Positions 16,713-24,135 of a stretch of DNA of 39,314 bases are shown piece by piece; position 1 is the first letter of the stretch, and every line of letters begins with the position of its first letter. The notes under the pieces were generated by a model that did no database searches, was not told the origin of the DNA, and worked only from the letters and a program-made list of their open reading frames with translations. The stretch comes from Erythrobacteraceae bacterium (GTDB taxonomy: Bacteria; Pseudomonadota; Alphaproteobacteria; Sphingomonadales; Sphingomonadaceae), in contig JAIYEK010000021.1 in assembly GCA_027487015.1 (NCBI GenBank), forward strand, positions 1-39,314, given 5' to 3'. Made by a program: the position numbers and the translations under genes.

Positions 16713-16955
16713 ATGCGCATGATCCTCATAATGCTCGCCCTGAGCGCAGGTGCCTATGTCATTGCCCGGCGTTCGGGCAGCGGCGATCCGCAGCGCCGCG
16801 CCGCCTTTGCCGCGGGCGAGCCTGCCTCCGGCCCCAACCCGGTGCGTGACGCCGGACCCGAGGCGATGCGCGATCCGCCGCGGGGGCAATGGAGCTCCGT
16901 CGACGAAGCCAGCGACCAGAGCTTCCCGGCAAGCGACCCGCCCGCAACCTATTGA
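16713..16955 (+). CDS. Small protein with N-terminal membrane segment and SFPASDPPAT tail
   Basis: An 80-residue protein. Residues 2-18 (RMILIMLALSAGAYVIA) form a short hydrophobic segment, then a basic, Gly/Pro-rich linker. The end, WSSVDEASDQSFPASDPPATY, carries the SFPASDPPA motif found at the C-terminus of many small uncharacterised proteobacterial proteins. The function is unknown. GGAGA precedes the ATG. The gene stands alone between the HWE kinase (divergent) and the second Crp/Fnr regulator. Probably a stress-associated inner membrane peptide, by motif and neighbours only. Confidence 0.78.
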   Translation: MRMILIMLALSAGAYVIARRSGSGDPQRRAAFAAGEPASGPNPVRDAGPEAMRDPPRGQWSSVDEASDQSFPASDPPATY

Positions 16956-17042
16956 TCCTGCAAAGATCGGCACGGCGCGCCCTGTCAGCTCGTGCCAACC
17001 CGATTCCCTGTCGGCCAAGCGCATGCTGGCTGGCCAAAAGCC

Positions 17043-17055
17043 TGTCCCAGGTTAG
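17043..17055 (-). promoter_or_regulatory. Copy of recurring CTNACCTA word
   Basis: CTAACCTGGGACA on the minus strand, 72 bases before the second Crp/Fnr gene. A weaker match to the group. Confidence 0.25.
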
Positions 17056-17126
17056 TGTAACGGCACGCGTGTTCTTCTTGAGATTGTCCACGGTTTGCAC
17101 GCTTACCTGACCGGGGAAATACGAAG

Positions 17127-17861
17127 ATGCCGACACTGACTTCCGCGGGGATCGAACCCCTGTTCCGTCTGCTCGGGCGCTACATGCCGCTCGAGGAAGC
17201 TGACCGCGACGCGCTCTCAGCGCTCGAGACCGGGCCCCTGTGCCACGGCGAGCCGCGCACCGACATTGCGCGCGAGGGCGAGAACCCCAAGGTCATCCGC
17301 CTGCTCGTCTCGGGCTGGGCGTGCCGGTACAAGGACCTGCCGGACGGACGGCGCCAGATCGTCGGCTTCTTCCTGCCGGGCGAATTCTGCGATCTCAACA
17401 TCTACATCCTGTCCGAGCTCGACCACTCGATCGGGGCGCTGACCGCAGTGCGCTACTACGAGATCGAGCCGCAGCAGTTTCAGGATGTGATCGACCAGCG
17501 CCCGCGTTTGCTGCGCGCGCTGCTGTGGCACGAGATGGTTTCGGCCGGGATCCAGCGCGCGTGGCTGGTGTCGATCGGGCAGCGCTCGCCACTGGAGCGG
17601 CTGAGCCACCTCTTTGTCGAGCTCTACTACCGGCTGAAGACCGTGGGGCTGGCGACGGGGACCGGCTTCGACCTCCCCATCACCCAGAACCACCTTGCCG
17701 AAGCCAATGGCCTCAGCCTCGTGCACCTCAACCGCACGCTGCAGGAAATGCGGCGCGAGGGGCTGATCGAGCTGTCCGACCGGCAGTTGCGGATCGTCGA
17801 TCTCGACCGCTTGAAGCGGGTGGCGATGTTCAACGGCAACTACCTGCATTTCAACCGCTAG
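17127..17861 (+). CDS. Crp/Fnr-family transcriptional regulator (second copy type)
   Basis: A 244-residue protein with a beta-roll at about residues 45-125 (VIRLLVSGWACRYKDLPDGRRQIVGFFLPGEFCDL), a connecting helix, then a winged helix (FDLPITQNHLAEANGLSLVHLNRTLQEMRREGLIEL) at residues about 170-235. The RRQIVGF..PGE.CDL segment is the common one of NtcA/Fnr-like stress regulators in sphingomonads and rhizobia. The overall plan matches the gene at 13246, but the sequences differ widely, so they are paralogues, not a recent copy. No cofactor Cys cluster is evident. It is followed by two hemerythrin genes, which may be its targets. Confidence 0.92.
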   Translation: MPTLTSAGIEPLFRLLGRYMPLEEADRDALSALETGPLCHGEPRTDIAREGENPKVIRLLVSGWACRYKDLPDGRRQIVGFFLPGEFCDLNIYILSELDHSIGALTAVRYYEIEPQQFQDVIDQRPRLLRALLWHEMVSAGIQRAWLVSIGQRSPLERLSHLFVELYYRLKTVGLATGTGFDLPITQNHLAEANGLSLVHLNRTLQEMRREGLIELSDRQLRIVDLDRLKRVAMFNGNYLHFNR

Positions 17862-17956
17862 CGGGTTGGCGCAGCGGGCCGGGAAGGGGGAAGGCGAGCC
17901 TTGCCGGGTCCAATCGGCTGCCTGATGCGCCGTGCTGCGCGGGCGGGCCGCATGCC

Positions 17957-17969
17957 CTAACCTAGGCAT
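17957..17969 (+). promoter_or_regulatory. Copy of recurring CTNACCTA word within an inverted repeat
   Basis: CTAACCTAGGCAT lies 79 bases before the hemerythrin gene. It is framed by CATGCC (17951-17956) and GGCATG (17965-17970), a 6-bp inverted repeat with an 8-base spacer. Confidence 0.35.
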
Positions 17970-18047
17970 GTGCCGCCCCGGGGGAGGGGGCCGACAAGAG
18001 GAGGGTCCAGGCCGAATCGAAACCGGCCGCACCAAGGAGTGACCCCC

Positions 18048-18635
18048 ATGTCCCGCATATCTGATCTCACCCGCAAGACCCGTCGCGCCGAGCCCGCCAG
18101 CGTCCTTGCCACCGCCGCCAAGAGCGTGCTGGTCACCGCCGGGGTCGTCGCGATCGCCAATCTCGGGCGCAAGGTTGTGGCCCAGGCACCGACCGCGATG
18201 GCGAGCGACTGGTGCGAGGGCCTGACCCTCGAACACGAGGCAACCCTCGCCGCCGTCGACAAGCTGATCGCGACCTCCGAGGAACACCCCCATCGCCGCA
18301 CCGCGCAGCTTACCGCGATCAAGCACATGATCGCCAAGCACGCGCTGCAGGAAGAGAACGTCATCTACCCGATGATCGCGCGCGACAGCAGCGAAGCGGC
18401 GGGCGAGCTCAACAAGGAGCATGGCGAGGTCAAGGCGATGCTGTTCGAGCTCACTCGGATGGACAAGACCGATCCCGGCTTCGCGACCACGCTGACCGAG
18501 CTGCGCGTCGCGCTCGAGGAGCACATGCGCGAGGAGGAAGACGTGCTCTTCCCCGCGCTGCGCGAGCGGCTTTCGCAGGAGGAGAACCTCAAGCTCACCC
18601 GCGCGATGAACATGGCCGGCGTGATGGTCGCCTGA
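18048..18635 (+). CDS. Hemerythrin HHE-domain protein with N-terminal hydrophobic segment
   Basis: A 195-residue protein. Residues about 17-46 are a hydrophobic stretch (VLATAAKSVLVTAGVVAIANLG) that may anchor it to the membrane. The hemerythrin-like four-helix domain follows, with the iron-ligand pattern: H in LEHEATLAAVDKL, H-x3-E in KHALQEENVIYPMI, H in NKEHGEVKAMLFEL, and H-x3-E in EEHMREEEDVLFP. Such HHE proteins bind a diiron centre and are linked to oxygen, nitric oxide or oxidative stress. AAGGAG precedes ATG 18048. It is 32 bases from the next hemerythrin gene, so the two form an operon ending at a strong terminator. Confidence 0.9.
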   Translation: MSRISDLTRKTRRAEPASVLATAAKSVLVTAGVVAIANLGRKVVAQAPTAMASDWCEGLTLEHEATLAAVDKLIATSEEHPHRRTAQLTAIKHMIAKHALQEENVIYPMIARDSSEAAGELNKEHGEVKAMLFELTRMDKTDPGFATTLTELRVALEEHMREEEDVLFPALRERLSQEENLKLTRAMNMAGVMVA

Positions 18636-18667
18636 CCCCTGTCCCCCGCACAACGAAGGAACACCCC

Positions 18668-19174
18668 ATGGCCAAACCGCCGCAAGTGCGCGACGCGCTC
18701 CGCATGCTCGCCGACGATCACCGCACCGTCGAGCAATTGTTCGAGAAGTACGACAATGCCCGCAGCGCCTCGGTGCAGGCCAAGATCGTGCGCCAGATCT
18801 GCGAGGAGCTGATCATCCACGCGATGGTGGAGGAGCAGGTCTTCTACCCCGCGGTCAGCGACATCGTCGAGCATGACATGATGGACGAGGCGCAGGTCGA
18901 GCATGACAGCGCCAAGGCGCTGATCCTCTCGCTGATGCAGGCCGAGCCTGACGCGCCGTTCTACGAGGCCAAGGTCAGCGTGCTCAAGGAACAGGTCGAA
19001 CACCACGTCTACGAGGAGGAGCGCCAGCGCGGCAGCATGTTCGCGCAGGTGCGCAAGTCCGAGATCGATCTGGACGCGCTCGGGCAGGAGATGGCGGCGC
19101 TGAAGCAGCAGCTTCAGGCGCAGGCCAAGGCCGGCGGCCTCCCGGCTCCGGAAAAGGTCGCGCTCAAGGCCTGA
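18668..19174 (+). CDS. Hemerythrin HHE-domain protein (soluble)
   Basis: A 168-residue protein without a hydrophobic leader. The hemerythrin domain runs through about residue 130: ADDHRTVEQLFEKYDN, HAMVEEQVFYPAVS, VEHDSAKALILSLM, and HHVYEEERQRGSMF supply the His and Glu iron ligands. The C-terminal 40 residues (LGQEMAALKQQLQAQAKAGG) form a likely helix or coiled coil. The second of a two-gene hemerythrin operon; unlike its partner it looks cytoplasmic. An AAGGA sits 7 bases before ATG 18668. The final helix is followed by a strong terminator shared with the convergent fusion gene. Probably an iron-dependent sensor or scavenger of oxygen species, by family only. Confidence 0.92.
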   Translation: MAKPPQVRDALRMLADDHRTVEQLFEKYDNARSASVQAKIVRQICEELIIHAMVEEQVFYPAVSDIVEHDMMDEAQVEHDSAKALILSLMQAEPDAPFYEAKVSVLKEQVEHHVYEEERQRGSMFAQVRKSEIDLDALGQEMAALKQQLQAQAKAGGLPAPEKVALKA

Positions 19175-19195
19175 CGCCTCGTTCCCCTAGAACCG

Positions 19196-19236
19196 AAAGG
19201 CCCGCAGCCTGCAACACGCAGGCTGCGGGCCTTTTT
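19196..19236 (+). terminator. Strong intrinsic terminator of the hemerythrin operon
   Basis: Seventeen-base arms AAAGGCCCGCAGCCTGC (19196-19212) and GCAGGCTGCGGGCCTTT (19218-19234) around a 5-base loop, then TT. On the plus strand it ends the hemerythrin operon. It lies 5 bases from the convergent fusion gene's stop (19241) and may stop that transcript too. Confidence 0.9.
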
Positions 19237-19240
19237 CGTT

Positions 19241-21580
19241 TCACTCCGCCGCCACGGCTCCGCGCCCGTCTGCCACGGCCGCGCTCCGCCAGCGTGCATC
19301 GAGCCTGCGCCATGTTGCGAGGGCCTGACCGACGATCTGGTCCATATTGTAGTAGCGATAGGTCGCCAGCCTGCCGACGAAGGTCACGTTGTCGCAGGAC
19401 CGCGCCAGCGCGTCGTAGCGCTTGTACATCGCCTGCGCTTCGGGGTTGGGGATCGGGTAATAGGGATCGCCCTCGGCCGCCGGATATTCGCGGGTGATGC
19501 TGGTGAGCGGGGCGCGCTGGCCGGTGAGGTGCTTGTACTCGGTGATCCGCGTATAGGGCACCGCCTCGTTCGGGTAGTTCACCACCGCCACCGCCTGAGC
19601 GCGCTCGCACGGCAGGGTCTCGTGCTCGAAGCGCAGCGAGCGGTAGGGGAGCTTGCCCAGCCGGTGGCCGAAATATTCGTCGATCGGGCCGGACCACACG
19701 AGATGGTCCCAGGTGATCCCGTCGGGCAGATTGTCAAAGCTGGTGCCGGTCAGCACCGTGATCCGCGGCTCGTCGAGCATCTTGGCAAACATCGCGGTGT
19801 AGCCGTCCGCCGGCATGCACTGGTAGGTGTCGGTGAAGTAGCGGTCGTCGGTATTGGTCCGTGCCGGCACGCGCGCGGCGACCGACTTGTCGAGCTGGCT
19901 CGGATCGACGCCCCACTGCTTGCGGGTGTAGCCTTCGAAGAACTTGGCGTAGAGATCCACGCCCACCTGCGCGACCACGGTATCGCGCGAGGTGCGAATG
20001 TCGGGCACGTCGACCGCGACCGACTGGAGATAGGCCTCCGCCTCGGCATCGGTTTCAAGGTCGAGCCCGTAGAGCTGATTCAGCGTCGTTCGGTTGATCG
20101 GCATCGGCACCAGCTTGCCATCGACCGCGGCGAGCACGCGGTGCTCGTAAGGCCGCCAGCGGGTGAAGCGCGAGAGGTAATCGAGGATCTCGCGGCTGTT
20201 GGTGTGGAAGATGTGCGGCCCGTATTTGTGGACGAGGATGCCGCCCGCATCCTTGTGGTCGAAGGCGTTACCCGCGATGTGATCGCGCTTGTCGATGACC
20301 AGCACCGAGCGGCCGGATTCGCTGGCGATCCGCTCGGCCATCACTGACCCGGCAAAGCCTGCGCCGACCACCAGCACATCGTAATGGCGCGGGGCCGCTG
20401 CGGCTTCCTTGCCGCCGGCGATTGCCGAGACCTGGCGGGAGACCAGCGAGGTTTCGAGCGTCTTGGCGATCCGGCCCGCGATCCCGTCCCAGCTCTTGTC
20501 GGCAAGGCAATCGCGCGCCTCGGCCCGCCAGCCTGCGCGGGTGGCCTCGTGGGCGGCGAGCAGGTCCTCGCACGCGGCAACGAAAGCGGCGGGCTCATCG
20601 GCGATGCGGATCGAACTGAGGTGGCCGTAATCGGCCACCACATCGCGGATCGAGGTCGAAACCACGGGAAGCCCGGCGGCCATGTATTCGGGGGTCTTGG
20701 TGGGGCTGATGAAATCGGTCGCCGCATTGCGCGCAAAGGGCATCAGCGCGATGTCCCATCCGGCCGCATAGGCGGGGAGCTCGGCATAGTCCTTGCCCCC
20801 CAGCCAGTGGATATTGGCCGCGCGGGGGAGATCGGCCTTGGCGATCTTCACCACTGGTCCGACCATCACGAAAGACCATTCGGGCCGCGCCTTGGCCGCC
20901 GCTTCGAGCAGGGCCAAGTCCATGCGCTCGTCGATCACGCCGTAAAAGCCGAGGCGCGGGCGGGGGAGGCCGGCCTGGTCGGCGGGATCGGGCAGGCCAT
21001 CGGCGCCGCGCGCGAAATGGGCGATGTCGACACCCGAGGGGACGCAGTGGATGTTGCCATGCCGCTCGGCGCGGGCGGCATAAAGGCTCCGGCCGCCGCA
21101 CAGCACGATGTCGGCGCGCGCCATCAGCGCTGCCTCGCGGATCGCGATATCGGTGGGGGCGAAGGCGAAATTGGCGAGCTCGTCCATGCAGTCATAGACC
21201 ACCACATCGGCGCGCACCCCGGCGCTGAAGCCGAGCATCATCGGGGTGTAGTACCAGAACACCAGCGGCGCGGATTCGCCGGCGAGCATGTCGCGCAGCA
21301 GGCCGCGCAGGGCGAAGTCGGTCTCGCCCGCGTCGAGCCCTTTGGGCAGGACCGGGACGACGCGCGTCAGGCCCTCGGCCAGCGCCTCGCGTGTCAGCCG
21401 GGGCGCGGTGCAACCCGCCTCAACGCGCGGCTCTTCCCAGTAAGTCACGTCGAACTGGTCCGCGAGCCGGGTCATGATGTGCTGCGGACGCTGGAAGACG
21501 AGGTTCCAGCCAAGGTGCGAAAAGCAGACGAGAGTGGGTCGGGCAGGGACGAGCGCAGGGGTTGTGGACGTGCGAAGCAT
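19241..21580 (-). CDS. Glycosyltransferase fused to UDP-galactopyranose mutase
   Basis: A 779-residue two-domain protein. Residues about 15-385 are a GT-B glycosyltransferase: FSHLGWNLVFQRPQHIMTRLA at the start, LGFYGVIDERMDLALLEAAA in the middle, and PTKTPEYMAAGLPVVST as the donor-site helix with its Glu. Residues about 395-750 are UDP-galactopyranose mutase (Glf): flavin Rossmann VLVVGAGFAGSVMAE, KYGPHIFHTN, the RKQWGVDPSQL and MPADGYTAMF substrate segments, and FVGRLATYRYYNMDQ at the end. Glf turns UDP-galactopyranose into UDP-galactofuranose; the attached transferase could use it or another sugar to build surface glycan. Isolated by terminators; no sugar-export gene is adjacent. Confidence 0.92.
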   Translation of the reverse strand: MLRTSTTPALVPARPTLVCFSHLGWNLVFQRPQHIMTRLADQFDVTYWEEPRVEAGCTAPRLTREALAEGLTRVVPVLPKGLDAGETDFALRGLLRDMLAGESAPLVFWYYTPMMLGFSAGVRADVVVYDCMDELANFAFAPTDIAIREAALMARADIVLCGGRSLYAARAERHGNIHCVPSGVDIAHFARGADGLPDPADQAGLPRPRLGFYGVIDERMDLALLEAAAKARPEWSFVMVGPVVKIAKADLPRAANIHWLGGKDYAELPAYAAGWDIALMPFARNAATDFISPTKTPEYMAAGLPVVSTSIRDVVADYGHLSSIRIADEPAAFVAACEDLLAAHEATRAGWRAEARDCLADKSWDGIAGRIAKTLETSLVSRQVSAIAGGKEAAAAPRHYDVLVVGAGFAGSVMAERIASESGRSVLVIDKRDHIAGNAFDHKDAGGILVHKYGPHIFHTNSREILDYLSRFTRWRPYEHRVLAAVDGKLVPMPINRTTLNQLYGLDLETDAEAEAYLQSVAVDVPDIRTSRDTVVAQVGVDLYAKFFEGYTRKQWGVDPSQLDKSVAARVPARTNTDDRYFTDTYQCMPADGYTAMFAKMLDEPRITVLTGTSFDNLPDGITWDHLVWSGPIDEYFGHRLGKLPYRSLRFEHETLPCERAQAVAVVNYPNEAVPYTRITEYKHLTGQRAPLTSITREYPAAEGDPYYPIPNPEAQAMYKRYDALARSCDNVTFVGRLATYRYYNMDQIVGQALATWRRLDARWRSAAVADGRGAVAAE

Positions 21581-22035
21581 GGCGCGGAGGAACCTTCCGG
21601 ATCGGGGTGGCCGCCTGCGGAGAATGCGGAGGCGACGTCGCAGCGGGGCGACACCTCCAGCCTAGCCGCGATCCGGAACCGGCGGGCTTACCTATGTGAT
21701 GTTCGCGGGATTTGTTGGAAACCGGAGATGTTGCGAACCCATGTTATGGGACAATAGGCGGCATCGCGACAGTGTTGGATCAAATTCTCGACATGTTCTT
21801 TTCGTCGCTGCCCGACGCCTTTTCATGGGCATTTGCCATTTGATAAACGGACTGCCGCTCCAGATACTCTGACTGTCTTTTCCGCTTGTTATCTTCCGCT
21901 AACCCGAAATGCGCCCATCAGCGCGAATTTGGACCGCCAAGCGGCTGCAAACCGCACAACGACCCGCTCACGGGGTTGCGCGAAACCGGCAACGACCCCG
22001 CAACGACCTCGCAACAACCACAGGATTACCCCGCC
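21581..22035. other. 455-base gene-free divergent region
   Basis: Lies between the divergent glycosyltransferase-mutase and SDR genes. It holds the CTTACCTATGTGA word at 21685-21697, a patch of lower GC (about 21690-21900), and just before the SDR start a run with three similar units, GCACAACGACC, GCAACGACC and GCAACGACC, as direct repeats (about 21953-22009). AGGAT precedes ATG 22036. The frame continues upstream of that ATG but has no conserved sequence. I see no RNA gene. Confidence 0.55.
21685..21697 (+). promoter_or_regulatory. Copy of recurring CTNACCTATGTGA word
   Basis: CTTACCTATGTGA, with the same ten-base core ACCTATGTGA as the site at 23685-23697. It lies 105 bases upstream of the fusion gene and 339 bases upstream of the SDR gene. 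Confidence 0.4.
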
Positions 22036-22887
22036 ATGTCCAAGATCGTCCCCAAGCTCCACGAAGGCGACCTGCCCGGCCTCGAGGCGAACCTGTCGCC
22101 CAAGCCCGATTGGGAGCCGCGCTATCCCGGCTCCGGGCGCCTCGAAGGCAAGGTCGCGGTCGTCACCGGCGGCGATAGCGGCATCGGCCGCGCGGTTGCG
22201 GTGCTGTTCGCGCGCGAAGGGGCCGACGTCGTCATCTCCCACCTCGAGGAAGAGGAAGACGCGATGGCCACCGCCGAGATGGTCGAGGACGAGGGCGGCC
22301 GCGCGGTCACCATCGCCGGCGACATCGGCGAGCGCGACCATTGCCGCGAGATCATCGACCTCGCGATCCGCAAGTTCGGCAAGCTCGACATCCTCGTCAA
22401 CAATGCCGGCGAACAGCATCCCGACAAGGACGTGACCGAGATCAGCAAGAAGCAGCTGAAGCGCACCTTCCAGACCAATGTCTACGGGATGTTCTACCTG
22501 GTGCAGGCGGCCATGCCCTTTCTCGGGCGGGGTTCCTCGATTATCAACTGCACCTCGGTGACGATGTACGAAGGCGCTGCGGAACTGCTCGACTATTCGG
22601 CCACCAAGGGCGCGATCACCGCTTTCACCCGCTCGCTTTCGCAGAACCTGGCGGAGAAGGGCATTCGCGTGAACGGCGTTGCGCCGGGGCCGATCTGGAC
22701 TCCGCTCAATCCGATGGGCGGGGCGAGTGAGGAGAAGCTGGCAACCTTCGGCCAGTCCACCCCGATGGGCCGCCCGGGCCAGCCCAACGAAGTCGCCCCA
22801 TGCTTCCTGTTCCTCGCCTGCGAGGATGCGAGCTACATGACAGGGCAGGTGCTCCACCCCAATGGCGGCATCATCGTCGGCAGCTGA
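22036..22887 (+). CDS. Short-chain dehydrogenase/reductase, general-stress type (GsiB/YghA-like)
   Basis: A 283-residue SDR with an N-terminal extension of about 35 residues typical of the YghA/general-stress oxidoreductase group. The cofactor loop is VVTGGDSGIGRAVA (TGxxxGIG), the structural NNAG is in LVNNAGEQ, and catalytic residues are Ser in NCTSVTMYEG and YSATK (Tyr and Lys). GPIWTPLNP follows. It reduces or oxidises an unidentified carbonyl or alcohol with NAD(P)H. It is followed after 4 bases by a SemiSWEET gene, so the two are probably co-translated. Start chosen at 22036, where the conserved start and AGGAT agree. Confidence 0.92.
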   Translation: MSKIVPKLHEGDLPGLEANLSPKPDWEPRYPGSGRLEGKVAVVTGGDSGIGRAVAVLFAREGADVVISHLEEEEDAMATAEMVEDEGGRAVTIAGDIGERDHCREIIDLAIRKFGKLDILVNNAGEQHPDKDVTEISKKQLKRTFQTNVYGMFYLVQAAMPFLGRGSSIINCTSVTMYEGAAELLDYSATKGAITAFTRSLSQNLAEKGIRVNGVAPGPIWTPLNPMGGASEEKLATFGQSTPMGRPGQPNEVAPCFLFLACEDASYMTGQVLHPNGGIIVGS

Positions 22888-22891
22888 GCCC

Positions 22892-23194
22892 ATGGCGACC
22901 GACTGGACCACCATCATCGGCACCATCGGCGCGACTGCCTCGGTGGCGAGCTTCACCCCGCAGGCGTGGAAGATCATTCGCGAGCGCTCCACCGAGGGGC
23001 TCTCGCTGGCGATGTTCGCGCTGACCTGCCTCGCCTTCGCGGCGTGGACGGCGTTCGGGGTGTTGAAGGGGGAATGGACGCTGGTCGTCCCCAACGCGAT
23101 CTGTCTGGTGTTCGCGCTGTTCATCCTCGGGATGATCGCCTTGCCCGAGCACAAGACCGAGAAGGTCGCCGAGACGCTTGATCCCGAAAGCTAG
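22892..23194 (+). CDS. SemiSWEET-family small sugar transporter
   Basis: A 100-residue protein with three membrane helices of the MtN3/SemiSWEET triple-helix bundle: IIGTIGATASVASFTPQAWKII, GLSLAMFALTCLAFAAWTAFGVL and LVVPNAICLVFALFILGMIAL. The FTPQ motif of the first helix and the PNxIC segment of the third are family signatures. Two copies form a channel-like carrier for sugars. The ATG at 22892 is 4 bases after the SDR stop, and GGCAGCTGAGC gives only a weak ribosome site, so translational coupling to SDR is likely. It ends before a hairpin shared with the convergent PRC-barrel gene. Confidence 0.92.
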   Translation: MATDWTTIIGTIGATASVASFTPQAWKIIRERSTEGLSLAMFALTCLAFAAWTAFGVLKGEWTLVVPNAICLVFALFILGMIALPEHKTEKVAETLDPES

Positions 23195-23210
23195 CGGAAA
23201 GTGCGCTGAT

Positions 23211-23247
23211 GGCGGCCCCGCCCAACGGGGGGCGGAGCGGGGCCGCC
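23211..23247. terminator. Hairpin between convergent genes
   Basis: GGCGGCCCCGC (23211-23221) pairs with GCGGGGCCGCC (23237-23247), with further pairing in the loop. It lies between the SemiSWEET and PRC-barrel stops. There is no T-run, so it is a weak or factor-aided terminator. Confidence 0.55.
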
Positions 23248-23260
23248 TACGGCGCGGCCC

Positions 23261-23626
23261 TTAGTAGGTCACGCCGTAATGCGAATAGACCTGCTCGTTG
23301 TAGGTGCTGTCATATTCGGGCTCGTTCGAGTTGTCCGAATAGCGCGGCGCGTCCTCGAGCGTTTCCTTGTCGAGATCGACGACATAGCCGGTGTGATCGG
23401 TGCTGTAGGTCAGCATCGACCAGGGGATCGGATAGTAATCGGCCCCGATCCCGAGGAAGCCGCCGAACTGCAGCACGGCGTAGTCGACCTTGCCCGAACG
23501 CTTGTCGACCATGAAGTTGGCGATCGATCCGAGGCGCTCGCCTTCGAGATCATAGACCGCAGTGCCTTCGACCTTGTTCGAGGCGATGAGTTCGCGGGTT
23601 TCGTCGGTGTGAAATGTGTCTGCCAT
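23261..23626 (-). CDS. PRC-barrel domain protein
   Basis: A 121-residue protein with a PRC-barrel at about residues 10-85: ASNKVEGTAVYDLEGERLGSIANFMVDKRSGKVDYAVLQFGGFLGIGADYYPIPWSML. The last 35 residues are acidic and Tyr-rich (EPEYDSTYNEQVYSHYG). PRC-barrels serve as small interaction domains and in ribosome maturation; stand-alone versions like this occur among stress and photosynthesis genes of alphaproteobacteria, with no defined activity. AGGAGGA gives a strong ribosome site before ATG 23626. One CTNACCTATGTGA copy lies 59 bases upstream, on the same strand as the gene. Confidence 0.92.
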   Translation of the reverse strand: MADTFHTDETRELIASNKVEGTAVYDLEGERLGSIANFMVDKRSGKVDYAVLQFGGFLGIGADYYPIPWSMLTYSTDHTGYVVDLDKETLEDAPRYSDNSNEPEYDSTYNEQVYSHYGVTY

Positions 23627-23684
23627 CGGGTGTTCCTCCTGTGATTGGCAGGTCGAAACTGCGGGAACGGCCGGATGGCGGCAC

Positions 23685-23697
23685 TCACATAGGTCAG
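23685..23697 (-). promoter_or_regulatory. Copy of recurring CTNACCTATGTGA word
   Basis: CTGACCTATGTGA on the minus strand, 59 bases upstream of the PRC-barrel start. Same ten-base core as 21685-21697, read toward this gene. Confidence 0.4.
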
Positions 23698-23904
23698 ACG
23701 GGGGGCGAGCCGCCCCAACCGTGCGGTGGGGGCATGGCGGCCGTGGTCGGCGCGCGCGCCATCCGCTCAAGCGCGCCGCAGCAAGGGCAGGGCGCGCGGC
23801 TTTGCTGATGCAGGATAGGACGGGGCCTCGCGCCGCGTGCGAAACTGCAGGTCTTCCCCCCGCGTCACTCTTGCGGGCCGAAGCACACGGAAAGAAGGCA
23901 GACT

Positions 23905-24069
23905 ATGGCACAGGATCGCACATCTCCGCCCGGGCGGCTGACGCTGAAGACGGTGCAGACCTGCGAGGAGCAGGTAGACTACAGCTACGACCAGTGGCGC
24001 CACGCGCAGATGCGGCAGATGGAGCAGAGCTACGTCCAGCTGACCGGCGGCACCTCCGCCGCAGCCTGA
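23905..24069 (+). CDS. 54-residue unrecognised small protein
   Basis: An ATG-to-TGA frame of 54 codons, MAQDRTSPPGRLTLKTVQTC and on to a Gln/Tyr-rich middle (DYSYDQWRHAQMRQMEQSYVQ). It is preceded by AGAAGG 7-12 bases upstream and followed within 24 bases by a well-formed terminator (24093-24126). It looks mostly helical and soluble, with one Cys. I do not recognise a family. The ribosome site, terminator and gene-free surroundings support translation. It lies between the PRC-barrel gene (divergent) and galM (convergent). Confidence 0.6.
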   Translation: MAQDRTSPPGRLTLKTVQTCEEQVDYSYDQWRHAQMRQMEQSYVQLTGGTSAAA

Positions 24070-24092
24070 CCGCGCAAAGGTCGCAAGGATCG

Positions 24093-24126
24093 AGCGTCGA
24101 CGGCCTTATCGCCGTCGGCGCTTTTT
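24093..24126 (+). terminator. Intrinsic terminator of the 54-residue gene
   Basis: AGCGTCGACGGC (24093-24104) pairs with GCCGTCGGCGCT (24111-24122) with one wobble pair, loop CTTATC, and then TTTTT on the plus strand. It is adjacent to the galM stop at 24136. Confidence 0.85.
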
Positions 24127-24135
24127 GTTTGCCCG

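Noticed and set aside
22862-22891. An earlier ATG for the SemiSWEET gene, inside the SDR end
   Set aside because: It would add a low-conservation leader; the ATG at 22892 gives the standard first helix.
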